The position numbers and the translations under genes were made by a program. Positions 1-9,300 of a stretch of 64,000 bases of DNA are shown here, in pieces. The number at the start of each line of letters is the position of its first letter. The first letter of the stretch is position 1. The notes below the pieces were generated by a model, which made no database searches, was not told the DNA's origin, and worked only from the letters and a program-made list of their open reading frames with translations. Origin of the DNA: Lentimicrobium sp. (GTDB lineage Bacteria; Bacteroidota; Bacteroidia; Bacteroidales; Lentimicrobiaceae); assembly GCA_024709105.1 (NCBI GenBank), contig JANJXJ010000150.1, forward strand, positions 1 through 64,000, given 5' to 3'.

Positions 1-1898
1 TTTGACCGCCCCTGAATCATACCCTGATTGATCAGTTTTTTAAACGGCTCATCTTCAACAGCCAGCCCGATATCGAAAAGGAATTTATTCCAGAAACGGG
101 AATAAATCAAGTGTCCGGTGGCATGTTCGGCACCACCCATATACAGGTCAACATTTTTCCAGTATTGATTGGCTTCGGCTGAAAAATACTCATTTTTATT
201 GGTGGGGTCCATGTAGCGAAGGTAATATCCGCTGGAGCCTGCAAAACCAGGCATAGTATTGGTTTCCAGAGGGTAACCTTCAGCACTTACCCAGTTTTTC
301 GCCCTGGCCAGAGGCGGCTCACCGGTTTCGGTAGGCAGATAAGCGTCTACTTCGGGAAGCTCAAGCGGCAACTCATTCTCGCTCAGGGTATATGGCATTC
401 CATCCTTGTAATAAACCGGGAAAGGTTCTCCCCAGTATCTCTGACGGCTGAAGATGGCATCGCGAAGGCGAAAATTCACTTTACCGAAACCAATTCCCAA
501 CTCTTCCACTTTTCGAATGGTAGTAGTAATGGCTTCCTTTACTTCAAGACCGGTTATAAATCCACTGTTAATCATTACACCTTCTTTGGAGTCATATGAC
601 TCTTCCCATTCAGCAGGATCTAAGGGTGTTTCTCCTTTGCGGATTACCACCTGCCTTACCGGGAGGCCAAAATGCCTGGCAAAGGCAAAATCGCGGCTGT
701 CGTGGCCGGGAACTGCCATGATTGCGCCGGTTCCGTAACCCATCAGCACATAATCGGCCACCCATATGGGTATTTCCTCTCCATTCAGCGGGTTGATGGC
801 ATAAGCACCGGTAAATTCGCCGGTAACTTTTTTAACTTCAGCCATTCGTTCGCGCTCCGAGCGGTTTTTAGCCCAATGAACATAGGCTTCGACCTTTTCG
901 CGGCACTCAGAAGTAGTTATCTCAGAAACATAAGGATGTTCGGGAGCAAGCACCATAAAAGTTACCCCGAACATGGTATCGGCGCGGGTAGTAAAGATTT
1001 CGAGCTTGTTATCATAATCCCTGATGGTAAACTCTGCAGAACAGCCTTCTGAACGACCAATCCAATTGCGCTGTATTTCCTTGAGCGATTCTGACCAGTC
1101 TATATTATCCAGGCCTTCGAGCAACCTGTCAGCATAAGCTGTAATTCGCAGCAGCCACTGTTTCATGGTTTTACGTTCAACCGGATGGCCACCACGCACT
1201 GAGAAACCTTCACTTACTTCATCGTTGGCAAGCACGGTTCCCAATGCCGGGCACCAGTTTACCATAGTATCAGCCAGATATGCCAGCCTATAGTTCATCA
1301 GTATTTCCTGCTGCTGCTTTTCTTCCATCTGCACCCATTCAGCAGCTGAAAAAACTGCAGTTTCGCTGCAGGCAGCCTGAACTTCAGCATTACCCGACTT
1401 CTCAAAATAATCCTCAACAAGAGCTTTTACCGGCTCTGCTTTATTGGTCTTTTTATTGTACCATGAATGGAAAAGCTGAATAAATGTCCACTGAGTCCAT
1501 TTATAATAAGCCGGGTCGCTTGTGCGGACTTCCCTGTCCCAGTCGTAACTGAATCCGATTTTATCTAACTGCTCGCGGTAACGGGCTATATTTTTTTCGG
1601 TAGTTATTGCAGGATGGGTTCCGGTTTGAATGGCATACTGCTCTGCCGGCAACCCGTAAGCATCATAGCCCATGGGATGCAGAACATTAAATCCTTTCAG
1701 CCTTTTATAGCGGGCATAAATATCCGAAGCAATATATCCCAGCGGATGTCCGACATGTAAGCCTGCTCCTGATGGATAAGGAAACATGTCAAGCACATAG
1801 TACTTTGGCTTATTGTGGTCAATATCAGTTTTATAAGTCTTGTTTTCGGCCCAAAGTATCTGCCATTTTTTCTCAATTTCCCTGAAGTTGTAATCCAT
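1..1898 (-). CDS. leuS: Leucyl-tRNA synthetase, C-terminal part cut by window edge
   Basis: Class I aminoacyl-tRNA synthetase that charges tRNA-Leu in the cytoplasm. Translation from the ATG at 1898 opens [13 protein letters not shown] and runs open for about 632 codons to the window edge. The HIGH-type signature appears as HVGHPLG near residue 50, followed by the LeuS-typical [16 protein letters not shown]. The CP1 editing region follows (TTRADTMFG, then [10 protein letters not shown]). The last residues in view, [11 protein letters not shown], lie just before the expected KMSKS loop, so the anticodon-binding part is missing only because the window ends. A TAnnTTTG promoter box lies 23 bases upstream. 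Family assignment is secure from motifs; the completeness of the 3' end cannot be judged here. Confidence 0.97.
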   Translation of the reverse strand, partial: MDYNFREIEKKWQILWAENKTYKTDIDHNKPKYYVLDMFPYPSGAGLHVGHPLGYIASDIYARYKRLKGFNVLHPMGYDAYGLPAEQYAIQTGTHPAITTEKNIARYREQLDKIGFSYDWDREVRTSDPAYYKWTQWTFIQLFHSWYNKKTNKAEPVKALVEDYFEKSGNAEVQAACSETAVFSAAEWVQMEEKQQQEILMNYRLAYLADTMVNWCPALGTVLANDEVSEGFSVRGGHPVERKTMKQWLLRITAYADRLLEGLDNIDWSESLKEIQRNWIGRSEGCSAEFTIRDYDNKLEIFTTRADTMFGVTFMVLAPEHPYVSEITTSECREKVEAYVHWAKNRSERERMAEVKKVTGEFTGAYAINPLNGEEIPIWVADYVLMGYGTGAIMAVPGHDSRDFAFARHFGLPVRQVVIRKGETPLDPAEWEESYDSKEGVMINSGFITGLEVKEAITTTIRKVEELGIGFGKVNFRLRDAIFSRQRYWGEPFPVYYKDGMPYTLSENELPLELPEVDAYLPTETGEPPLARAKNWVSAEGYPLETNTMPGFAGSSGYYLRYMDPTNKNEYFSAEANQYWKNVDLYMGGAEHATGHLIYSRFWNKFLFDIGLAVEDEPFKKLINQGMIQGRS

Positions 1899-1920
1899 TG
1901 CTGTTGTTGATTTTGGGCAG

Positions 1921-1928
1921 CAAAGGTA
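1921..1928 (-). promoter_or_regulatory. Bacteroidota -7 promoter box for leuS
   Basis: Read on the minus strand this is TACCTTTG, an exact match to the Bacteroidota -7 consensus TAnnTTTG, about 23 bases before the leuS ATG. I see no clear -33 TTTG at the expected spacing, so only the -7 element is supported. Confidence 0.55.
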
Positions 1929-2212
1929 GTAAGAATATAGAATTTATCAGGACTGCTGACAGGAAAGGCGGTGGAGTTAACGACATATAGGTAATATGCT
2001 TATTAAAGTCATAAACATCTGCAAGACTTTTTGCTGGTTGAATATACATTTTATGCTGTGCAGATGAATCTCCGTTGTTGTTTAAACCCGTTTGATTCAG
2101 GGAAGAGAATTCAGAATATTTTATACCACCCTGACCATCGGTGTTAATAGATCAGCACCGTTTAATAGTCTGATTAAATGTTGATTAATAAAGATAAAAA
2201 TATTACTGTATT
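1929..2212. other. Intergenic region without visible gene
   Basis: Together with the promoter and terminator on either side, about 390 bases separate leuS from the next gene. No open frame, RNA signature or repeat is apparent. The AT-rich left part probably holds upstream promoter sequence for leuS. Confidence 0.5.
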
Positions 2213-2246
2213 AAAAAAAGGGAGGGCAAAAACAGGCACCTCCCTT
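2213..2246 (-). terminator. Rho-independent terminator after the 2293-2778 gene
   Basis: On the minus strand a perfect 8-bp stem AAGGGAGG / CCTCCCTT (2239-2246 with 2218-2225) closes a 13-base loop and is followed by a run of seven T. It lies about 45 bases past the stop of the minus-strand gene that ends at 2293. Confidence 0.85.
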
Positions 2247-2292
2247 CAAAAACACACAAAAAAGATTGGCTCATTTTTCCGGTAACATTATT

Positions 2293-2778
2293 TTAATCGC
2301 TTAAAACCTTAACATGAAAGTAAGCAAGGGTTTGTTGCTTTTCGACAGGGCAATCCAGCAATCTGAATCCTGAACTGTCTTTTAAATAATACCTGTAATT
2401 GTAGTTAAGCGGAGCTATTTCACCGGTCAAAGGGTCATACTTGTTGCAATTAGTGCAATAGCGATAGAGTTTGCTATCCCTGTTAACGGCGACTAATTCC
2501 ATAAATGCCTGATCAACAGTATCGCCACTACAATTTAGTAAAGGAAGTAACTCATAATGACGGCCATTGCGACTGTATGCTTCGATGTTTCCATTTGGAA
2601 TTTTAATCATAGAGCCGTCAGGAGTAAGGATTTTCGTGTTAAAGAATCCGGTGTGCATTTCGCTGCAGGGAATAATTTTCCCGTCAGCAAGAACATATCC
2701 ATCTCCGGTGGCCTTCGTTTCTGCTGCAAAAAGTGCAGTAAAAAGGAGCGTAAAAAGAAAAAGAATTTTTGTTTTCAT
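2293..2778 (-). CDS. Small secreted protein of unknown function (paralogue of 2828-3307)
   Basis: I do not recognise a named family. The 161-residue product starts with a typical signal peptide (about residues 1-23, Lys-rich start, Leu/Phe-rich core, Ala-rich cleavage site). The mature part has six cysteines, including a YRYCTNC cluster near residue 108, and an LxDGKIIPC element near residue 31. Its layout matches the upstream neighbour: short strand, Cys, TGFFNT, PDGSMIKI, then a tyrosine/cysteine cluster. The two are most likely a diverged tandem duplication. It would act in the periplasm or outside the cell. A terminator follows, and the pair probably forms a two-gene unit driven from 3373-3402. 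Confidence 0.75.
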   Translation of the reverse strand: MKTKILFLFTLLFTALFAAETKATGDGYVLADGKIIPCSEMHTGFFNTKILTPDGSMIKIPNGNIEAYSRNGRHYELLPLLNCSGDTVDQAFMELVAVNRDSKLYRYCTNCNKYDPLTGEIAPLNYNYRYYLKDSSGFRLLDCPVEKQQTLAYFHVKVLSD

Positions 2779-2827
2779 GGCTGTTCCCTTTCACTTTTTT
2801 AAGATCGGATATCCGATTACCTGCCTT

Positions 2828-3307
2828 TTAGGTTAATACGTCAATTCCGAAGAAAGGAAGCACTGTTGCACCATTTTCTCGGTTAACTTCCAGATAAAAT
2901 TCCCCATCTTTATAAACGAAGTATACAGTCTGCAGATGAGGACCTTTGTAATTACAATGAATAAAATCGCCGCATTCTCCATACTCACAGTATTTGTATA
3001 ATCTGAGTCCGTTGCGCGAGGTAACATATTCCATCATTGATGTTTTGCCGGTGGCTTTTCCATTGAGATAAAGAGGCAGGCGCTCAAACAAATGGCCCTT
3101 GCAGCAAAATGCATCAAGTTCCTTATTTTTGATTTTAAGCACAGTTCCATCCTCTTTTTGAATAGTAGTATAAAAAAGCCCGGTCTTGACTTTTTGGCAA
3201 AAACTGGTTTCACCGTTAACAGTGATGTAGTTTTTTGAGGGTTCATTGGTGGCAAAAAGTGTAACTGCCAGCATGACGAGCAGAGTAGTGCAGATGTTTG
3301 TTTTCAT
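2828..3307 (-). CDS. Small secreted protein of unknown function (paralogue of 2293-2778)
   Basis: The frame is open from 3358, but the start is placed at the ATG ending at 3307: it gives a clean signal peptide (MKTNICTTLLVMLAVTLFA) and has a strong GGAGGAACC ribosome site at 3312-3320. The mature protein of about 140 residues shares with its neighbour the order FCQKVKTGLFYT, EDGTVLKIKN, ERLPLYL and LYKYCEYGEC. Cysteines are frequent (CC pair, CEYGEC), consistent with disulfides in an exported protein. No catalytic motif is visible. Function unknown. Gene pair spacing is 49 bases, consistent with co-transcription. Confidence 0.75.
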   Translation of the reverse strand: MKTNICTTLLVMLAVTLFATNEPSKNYITVNGETSFCQKVKTGLFYTTIQKEDGTVLKIKNKELDAFCCKGHLFERLPLYLNGKATGKTSMMEYVTSRNGLRLYKYCEYGECGDFIHCNYKGPHLQTVYFVYKDGEFYLEVNRENGATVLPFFGIDVLT

Positions 3308-3372
3308 GTTTGGTTCCTCCGGTTGGTTTGGTGATTGATGTTGTAAAATTACGTACACGACTGATATACAAT

Positions 3373-3402
3373 CAAATGTAATCTACCAAACCCGAAAACA
3401 AA
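3373..3402 (-). promoter_or_regulatory. Bacteroidota-type promoter for the secreted-protein pair
   Basis: On the minus strand TTTG (3399-3402), an 18-base spacer and TACATTTG (3373-3380) match the Bacteroidota -33/-7 consensus. The box lies about 65 bases before the start at 3307. This is the best complete promoter match I found in the window. Confidence 0.65.
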
Positions 3403-3487
3403 TCGGCAAATGAGCCAGCCACCAGAACTGTTCATTCACCGGATAAAAAAGGCAATTGAGCGATTGAAATAAGGAATAAATGGATTT

Positions 3488-6400
3488 TTATGGGGTTGAG
3501 CTTGTAAGAGGAAAATAAACTCTGAATGTGCTTCCTTTTTTCTCAATACTTTTTACTTCGATTCTTCCTCCATGTTTTTCAGCAAGTTCTTTGCATAAAA
3601 TCAAACCAAGACCTGTACCAGGCTCCTGGTCAGTACCTTTGGTTTTACGCCCTGAATCAATGTTGAAGAGTGAATTCACTTTTTCCGCTGTCATCCCTAT
3701 GCCATTGTCTTTCACTTCCAGAATAAAATTCTCATATTCAGAACTGGTTTCTATATGTATCTTCCCATCGTGCGGAGTAAATTTAATGGCATTGGTGAGG
3801 AGGTTGCGAAGTATGGTATTTACCATGTTTGCATCTCCGATGATGGTTTTCTCAGTATTAAACTGACTGATAATCTGAATGTTTTTGCGTGCAGCCTGAA
3901 CCGATGCCATACCAATATTTTCAACAACCAGCGTATTAATATTTACATCAGCTGGCTTAAACGAAATGGCTCCTGTTTGCGAACGGGCCCATAAAAGCAG
4001 GTTTTCGAGTAACTGATAGGCCTGCTGAGAGGATGTTTTTATACTTTGAAGCGTTTTTTCAAGTTTGGCAGGATCAATATTGTTAAGCGTAATAAGCAAA
4101 ATATCGGTCATCCCAATAATGGTATTAAAAGGATTACGTAAATCGTGGGCAATGATTGAAAAAAACTTATCCTTGGCATTATTCAGGTCGTTGAGGTCAG
4201 CATTTTTTCTGAGAATTTCTGATTTCTGCTTTTCAATAAGTATGGTTCTAAGTTCTACTTTTTCTTCGAGCAGCTTTTTACCCCTTACCAGACTCCTTTC
4301 CCTGATTCTTACAAATATCAAAATGCCAGCAATTGTAAGCAAAGCGTAAGCGATAATTGCGGCATTGCTCCACCACCAGGGAGGATGCACAATTACAGGG
4401 ATTGAAATCGCTTTTTCGCTCCAGTGCCCGTCGTTATTTGAACCTTTTACCCATAAGGTATAGCTGCCCGGGGGCAGATTCGAAAATGTTACAAAGTTGC
4501 GTGTTCCAATATATATCCAGTCTTTATCAGCACCTTCGAGCATATATGCAAAAGAATTTTTCGATGGATTGGTGAATTCCATCGCAGCAAATTCCACTGT
4601 AAAGGTATTTTCGCCATAGTAAACATGAATTTGAGGAATATTTTCAAGATTAAAATACAAGTTGCTTCCTTTTGCGATTTTGTATGCTGAAGTAAAAGCA
4701 ACTACAGGTACAAAAGGATTTTCTTTAATAGAATCGGGGTAAAAGCTGTTTAATCCATTCATTCCACCAAAAAACATTTCACCATCTTCGCTCAGGAAAC
4801 TCGCCCTCAGATTAAACTCCCGCCCCTGCAAGCCATCTTCGGTCTGATACTTAACAAAGTTGTTATTTGCTTCATCAAACCTGCACAAACCATTGCTGGT
4901 GGCGAACCATAATGATTCGTTTTGATCTTTTAATATGCTGTAAACCAGATTCCCCGGAAAACCTTCCTTAATGCCGTAATAAGAAAATTCTTTACGTTTT
5001 TTTGAATAGCGGTTAAGATGAGAGTGGGTTCCAATCCAGAGATCTCCATGCCTGTCTTCGCACAAAGCTGTAATAAAATTGTCGGATAATGTATTCAGGC
5101 CATTTTTCTCTTTGCTGAAGTGAATAATCTCTTCTTTGTCAGGCTTAATGAGGTCCAGTCCATTTATAGTACCTATCCAGATCAGGCCTTCGCTATCTTC
5201 AAGAATGGCATAAACCAGATTGGCACTTATCCGGTATAAAGGCTCTGCATTTGTTTGATAATGAAGTACTTTATTCCGTTTACGATCAAGTTTGTAAACG
5301 CCTTCATTGGTAGCAAACCAATAGGCTCCGTTTCTGTCCTGAATCATCATATTGATTCTAACGCCTTCAAAACCGGGCAATGCTTCACCTTTGAAATATT
5401 GAGATGGCCTCAGGAAATTCTGCAGTTTTTTATTGAAAATAACAATCCCATCGCGTGTTCCAAGCCATATGTCGTGCTTATTGTCTTCAAAAATGGTATG
5501 CACATAATCGTCAGGAATATGATATTTGCCCGATGAAGCTGCTCTGTAAACCTTAAGCTCACCAGTCTTCCTGTTGTATAGATTTAAACCCTGACCCCAG
5601 GTTCCTATCCAGATCAGCTCGCTTGATTCGCGATAAACCGAGGCAATAACATTTCCTGAAAGATTCACTGAATTGGGGGAATCACTTTTTCTGATCAGGT
5701 TAAAACTACGGGGCTTGAGGTCGGTTTTATTCACTCCCGAAAGGGTTCCAATCCAAAGGTTGTTTGAATTATCAATAAAAAGGCTCAAACAAATGTTATG
5801 ATTTAATGCGCTGTTTGAATCATCAAATTTTTCGCTGTTCACCATCTCATTTTGTCTGAATCTGAGCCGGTTAATACCCCCCCCTTCGGTAGCTATCCAT
5901 ATATTGCCTGATTTGTCTTCGGTTATTGCTCTTATAAAATTGTTGCTGAGGGTTTTTGAGGGGGCACTTTCCGCAAAAAAATGTTTAAAAGAATAACTAT
6001 CCAAAGGCATCAAACTCAAACCATTGCGGCTTCCAACCCAGATATTGCCTGATTTATCCTCATAAAGAGCCGAAATATCATGATGAGTTGGTCCGGAACC
6101 TGTTTCGGAATTTGCTAAAAATATTGTAAAATCAGAGGTTGCAGGATTAAAAACTGATAACCCTGTGGATGAACCTACCCAAATTCGGCCATCTTTTGAT
6201 TCCAGTAATGGAATATTAAAGTCTTTAACACTCTCATCTATAGGTAACGTGCTTTTAAAATGTAAAAATGTATTGCTTGCGGGATCACAAACTGATAGTA
6301 CCGGGGGTGTATTGATAAGTATGTGCCCATCGCGGCTGCATTTTACATCGTAAACATAGCGGGTAATCTGCCTGCCAAAAGGTGTCTGATATTCAACACT

Positions 6401-6757
6401 TATAAAACGATCTTCGCTGCGATCGTATTTTACCAGGCCGTTTTTGGTACCAATCCATAAATCAGAGAATTTGTCTTCGGTAATGGAAAATATCCAGTTG
6501 TTAGGGATTGAGTTAAGGTCTGATGGATCGTGGGTATAAACAGTAAAAACATATCCGTTGAACTTATTCAATCCGTTTTGTGTTCCGAGCCATATGTAAC
6601 CCCTCGAATCCTGAAAGATACAATTAACCACACTTTGTGATAGCCCGTCTTCAATGGAGTATGCCGAAAAGTAATACTGCCCGGCATTAACCGGCAATAT
6701 GGCATTAAAAATGAGCCCAATCAACAGTAAGAAACGATTAATCCCGGGTGTTTTCAT
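3488..6757 (-). CDS. Periplasmic beta-propeller sensor histidine kinase (Y_Y_Y type, no receiver or AraC domain)
   Basis: Inner-membrane sensor kinase. The start is set at the ATG ending at 6757 because it begins a signal peptide (MKTPGINRFLLLIGLIF); the upstream extension to 6808 would use GTG. Residues about 30-690 form two seven-bladed propellers marked by repeated DxxGxIWIGT strings (Reg_prop repeats). A Y_Y_Y domain follows (about 700-770), then one membrane segment near 780-805, a coiled region, HisKA with the phospho-acceptor His near residue 871 (AHDLRNP), and HATPase_c (N box NLLTNAIKF, G boxes DNGIGM and GTGLGL). Unlike Bacteroides hybrid two-component systems it stops there, with no receiver and no AraC-type output. 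The LytTR regulator gene ends 72 bases upstream in the same direction and is a plausible partner. The ligand is probably a glycan or other periplasmic small molecule; that is inference. Confidence 0.93.
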   Translation of the reverse strand: MKTPGINRFLLLIGLIFNAILPVNAGQYYFSAYSIEDGLSQSVVNCIFQDSRGYIWLGTQNGLNKFNGYVFTVYTHDPSDLNSIPNNWIFSITEDKFSDLWIGTKNGLVKYDRSEDRFISVEYQTPFGRQITRYVYDVKCSRDGHILINTPPVLSVCDPASNTFLHFKSTLPIDESVKDFNIPLLESKDGRIWVGSSTGLSVFNPATSDFTIFLANSETGSGPTHHDISALYEDKSGNIWVGSRNGLSLMPLDSYSFKHFFAESAPSKTLSNNFIRAITEDKSGNIWIATEGGGINRLRFRQNEMVNSEKFDDSNSALNHNICLSLFIDNSNNLWIGTLSGVNKTDLKPRSFNLIRKSDSPNSVNLSGNVIASVYRESSELIWIGTWGQGLNLYNRKTGELKVYRAASSGKYHIPDDYVHTIFEDNKHDIWLGTRDGIVIFNKKLQNFLRPSQYFKGEALPGFEGVRINMMIQDRNGAYWFATNEGVYKLDRKRNKVLHYQTNAEPLYRISANLVYAILEDSEGLIWIGTINGLDLIKPDKEEIIHFSKEKNGLNTLSDNFITALCEDRHGDLWIGTHSHLNRYSKKRKEFSYYGIKEGFPGNLVYSILKDQNESLWFATSNGLCRFDEANNNFVKYQTEDGLQGREFNLRASFLSEDGEMFFGGMNGLNSFYPDSIKENPFVPVVAFTSAYKIAKGSNLYFNLENIPQIHVYYGENTFTVEFAAMEFTNPSKNSFAYMLEGADKDWIYIGTRNFVTFSNLPPGSYTLWVKGSNNDGHWSEKAISIPVIVHPPWWWSNAAIIAYALLTIAGILIFVRIRERSLVRGKKLLEEKVELRTILIEKQKSEILRKNADLNDLNNAKDKFFSIIAHDLRNPFNTIIGMTDILLITLNNIDPAKLEKTLQSIKTSSQQAYQLLENLLLWARSQTGAISFKPADVNINTLVVENIGMASVQAARKNIQIISQFNTEKTIIGDANMVNTILRNLLTNAIKFTPHDGKIHIETSSEYENFILEVKDNGIGMTAEKVNSLFNIDSGRKTKGTDQEPGTGLGLILCKELAEKHGGRIEVKSIEKKGSTFRVYFPLTSSTP

Positions 6758-6829
6758 TTTTACGTTTTTGGGTAATTTTAAATCAGAAGGAAACAACAAA
6801 TTTAACACCAGATCAAAAAAGCCTGTTTT

Positions 6830-7564
6830 TTAACTCTTTGGCCCGATAAGCTCAAAAAAAGCTTTCTGATAAGAATCGCTGATCGGAATACGTTGATTTG
6901 CAATAACGATGTGCCGGCGCTCAACAAAATCGATTTTGTCTAATGAAACGAACCATGATTTATGCACCCGGCAGAAATGCGGAAAGGGCAAGGCTTCTTC
7001 TATTCCCCGGGCATTCATAAGTGTCATGATGCGTTTTTGAGCAGTAACAATGCGCCAGTAATCTCCCATGCCTTCAACGTATAAAATGTCAGAGGTTTTT
7101 ACTTTTTCAATCCGGGTTTCAGTTTTTATAAATATAAAGTCTTTATCCTTGTTTTCGTTGTTTATTACTTCGCCTGAAAGAGGCAACGGGACATTGGGGC
7201 CAGAATTTTGCATGCGGTCATACACCTTATTCATCGCTTTTACAAATCGTTCAAACGATATGGGTTTAAGAAGATAATCAGTAACATCAAGTTCAAAACC
7301 CTCCAAAGCGTATTCATCATATGCTGTGGTTAGAATTACAAAAGGACGGTGCCTCATTGCTTTTAAAAGCTGAAGACCCGTGAGCCCTTCCATCTGAATA
7401 TCGAGCAGCAAAAGATCAACCTGATTATTTCTCAGATATTCAAGGGTTTCGATAGCATTATCAAAAGTATGCTGCAGGCTTACAAAAGGAAGTCTTTCGC
7501 AGTAATCGCGCATAATATCCAGAGCAAGCGGCTCATCGTCGATGGCAATGCAGTTTATCTTCAT
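6830..7564 (-). CDS. LytTR-family response regulator
   Basis: Cytoplasmic DNA-binding response regulator of the LytR/AlgR type. The start is taken at the ATG ending at 7564, one base after the stop of the kinase gene; an in-frame start at 7582 would overlap that gene. The receiver domain occupies about residues 1-115, with the acidic pair in AIDDEP, the phospho-acceptor Asp near residue 55 (LLLLDIQMEG) and the Lys of LLKPISF. The LytTR domain covers about 145-240 (ETRIEKVKTSDILYVEG, CRVHKSWFVSL). It is translationally coupled to the LytS-type kinase, which is therefore the expected phosphodonor. The large propeller kinase downstream may be a second input. Confidence 0.95.
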   Translation of the reverse strand: MKINCIAIDDEPLALDIMRDYCERLPFVSLQHTFDNAIETLEYLRNNQVDLLLLDIQMEGLTGLQLLKAMRHRPFVILTTAYDEYALEGFELDVTDYLLKPISFERFVKAMNKVYDRMQNSGPNVPLPLSGEVINNENKDKDFIFIKTETRIEKVKTSDILYVEGMGDYWRIVTAQKRIMTLMNARGIEEALPFPHFCRVHKSWFVSLDKIDFVERRHIVIANQRIPISDSYQKAFFELIGPKS

Positions 7565-7565
7565 C

Positions 7566-8597
7566 TTATCCGGCAATTTCAAGGGTTACTTTAAAAGTGG
7601 TTCCATTTTCAGTAATACTCAGTTTGTGTTTACCTGGGTAAATGAGTTCAAGCCGGCTTTTAATAAGCATTATTCCATTTTTTTCAGCTTTTTCATTTTC
7701 GCTCATCAACCCCTGTTTGACGTAGTTTTCAATTTCAAAAAATAAGCCTTCCGGCATTGAATCGAGCAGAATACTTATGCCGGGTGTTTGTTGGGTACTC
7801 CCATGCCTGAAGGCATTTTCAACAAACGAAATGAGTAACATAGGAGCAATTTTTCTGCCAGTGAGGTCTCCTTCAATTCTAAATTTCACAAAGCCCGGGT
7901 TTTTGATCCTCAGCTTTTGTAAATCTATAAAACTTTTCAGATAGTCGGCCTCTTTTTCGAGCAAAACCAGTCCTGCACCGGCATCATAAAGCATATAACG
8001 CAATATTGATGACAATTTAATAAGAGCCGGACCGGCTTCTGGTGACTTTTGATATACCAGAGAATAAATGTTATTTATAGTATTAAACAAAAAATGCGGA
8101 TTTACCTGCGACCTGATGAGTGCCAGTTCCCCTGCCTGTTGCTGCCTGATAAGCGCTTCCTTTTGTTTTTGTGATTCAATACCACTGATTAAAAAACGAA
8201 TCAAAACAGCATAAATGGCTGTAATTATAACCAATCTTAAATTATTCCACACATAAAACCATTCATAAATAAATTCCTTCCCCGGCGTTGAGTGAAACAG
8301 CTTCCAGAAAACATATTCAACCGGAAGCCGCATGATAACAGCAAAAGAAAAAATAATTAAGCCAGAAACGACCATTAAAATCCGGCTTTTCATTTTTTGT
8401 AAAAAAGGAAAAGTTAAATAAACCAGATAAAAAGAAAATACATTGAGCAGAATTGAGATAAATACTTCCTTAAAATACAAATTATTAAGCAGATACGATT
8501 TATCAAACTGACCGGTATACAAAGGGAATAGCCCCTGGTTGATCAGATACAGCCAGAAAAACAGATGAATGAGTAGTATGTTTTTCTTCTTCATCAT
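7566..8597 (-). CDS. LytS-type sensor histidine kinase (His_kinase PF06580 family)
   Basis: Inner-membrane histidine kinase of 343 residues. Four hydrophobic segments occupy about residues 8-25, 45-68, 73-97 and 117-140. They are followed by a short coiled linker and the family motif QVNPHFLFNTINNIYSL with His168 as phospho-acceptor. The ATPase part keeps LLISFVENAFRHG as its N box, but the C-terminal G boxes are short, as is usual in this family. There is no large extracytoplasmic sensor. It forms a coupled pair with the LytTR regulator. The divergent 700-base region to the sigma gene may carry control sites for both directions. Confidence 0.93.
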   Translation of the reverse strand: MMKKKNILLIHLFFWLYLINQGLFPLYTGQFDKSYLLNNLYFKEVFISILLNVFSFYLVYLTFPFLQKMKSRILMVVSGLIIFSFAVIMRLPVEYVFWKLFHSTPGKEFIYEWFYVWNNLRLVIITAIYAVLIRFLISGIESQKQKEALIRQQQAGELALIRSQVNPHFLFNTINNIYSLVYQKSPEAGPALIKLSSILRYMLYDAGAGLVLLEKEADYLKSFIDLQKLRIKNPGFVKFRIEGDLTGRKIAPMLLISFVENAFRHGSTQQTPGISILLDSMPEGLFFEIENYVKQGLMSENEKAEKNGIMLIKSRLELIYPGKHKLSITENGTTFKVTLEIAG

Positions 8598-9273
8598 TGC
8601 GAATTTTCAAATAAATGAATGGTTTGGCATTCACCTCAAAAACCCATCCCGGCGAACAGATTTCATTAGTAAAGTTAAGCAAAATAAGAGCGAAATCAAA
8701 TACTTATAATTATCAAATCTGTGAAACACCTGTAATCCTCGCTGAAGTCTGGTTTTTTTTCTGCAAGTAAACATCTTGGTTGATAAAAATTTTCATTAAC
8801 AGCAGACCTGCAATTAACTTTTAGCATTAACCTTTGGTTTGCTGCATTGCATTTTTCTTTTCTCTCATTAAAAGCAAATTCTCAATAAGTCATATACGCA
8901 TTCAACAGCTTGTATAAAAAAGTAGTAAGTAGTCTGCTCAATCACTCATTATCAGAATTTCTTTTTCAGCATAAGCACCATTATATGATTGGATAAAAAG
9001 TTAGCAGGATAAGTCCGTTTTTACTGGGTATTTCATGCCCGAAATCAATTTGAGTTGCGACAGACCAAAAAATCAATCCAATAAAGATATAGTTTGAACT
9101 CTTTACAGAATTTATCAAAGCCAGTGTTAATAATCAGGAATACCATCTTAAAGATTTGCCTGTTTAATTAAATCAAATAGAATCGATCTGATTACTAAAT
9201 ATGTCAATTTTATTGGTGAGAAAAAAATAATTGATCAGCCTGTCAACTGTGAGTAATAATTGAAATTAAAGAA
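8598..9273. other. Long AT-rich intergenic region between divergent regulators
   Basis: About 700 bases lie between the kinase start and the sigma factor start. I see no open frame of useful length, no tRNA-like fold and no strong hairpin with a T tract. It is the largest non-coding stretch in the window and probably carries promoters for the divergent units. A small RNA cannot be excluded by eye. Confidence 0.5.
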
Positions 9274-9281
9274 TACTTTTG
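9274..9281 (+). promoter_or_regulatory. Candidate -7 box for the ECF sigma gene
   Basis: TACTTTTG fits TAnnTTTG and lies 20 bases before the sigma factor ATG. No matching -33 TTTG is present at normal spacing, so this is a partial match. Confidence 0.4.
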
Positions 9282-9300
9282 TGTAAAAGAAGAGTGATAT

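Noticed and set aside
454-1052. Plus-strand frames inside the leuS region
   Set aside because: leuS is open on the minus strand through the whole region with its editing-domain motifs; the plus-strand frames are shadows.
1899-2292. Search for a T-box or other RNA switch upstream of leuS
   Set aside because: A TAnnTTTG box sits only 23 bases before the start, leaving no room for a leader RNA.
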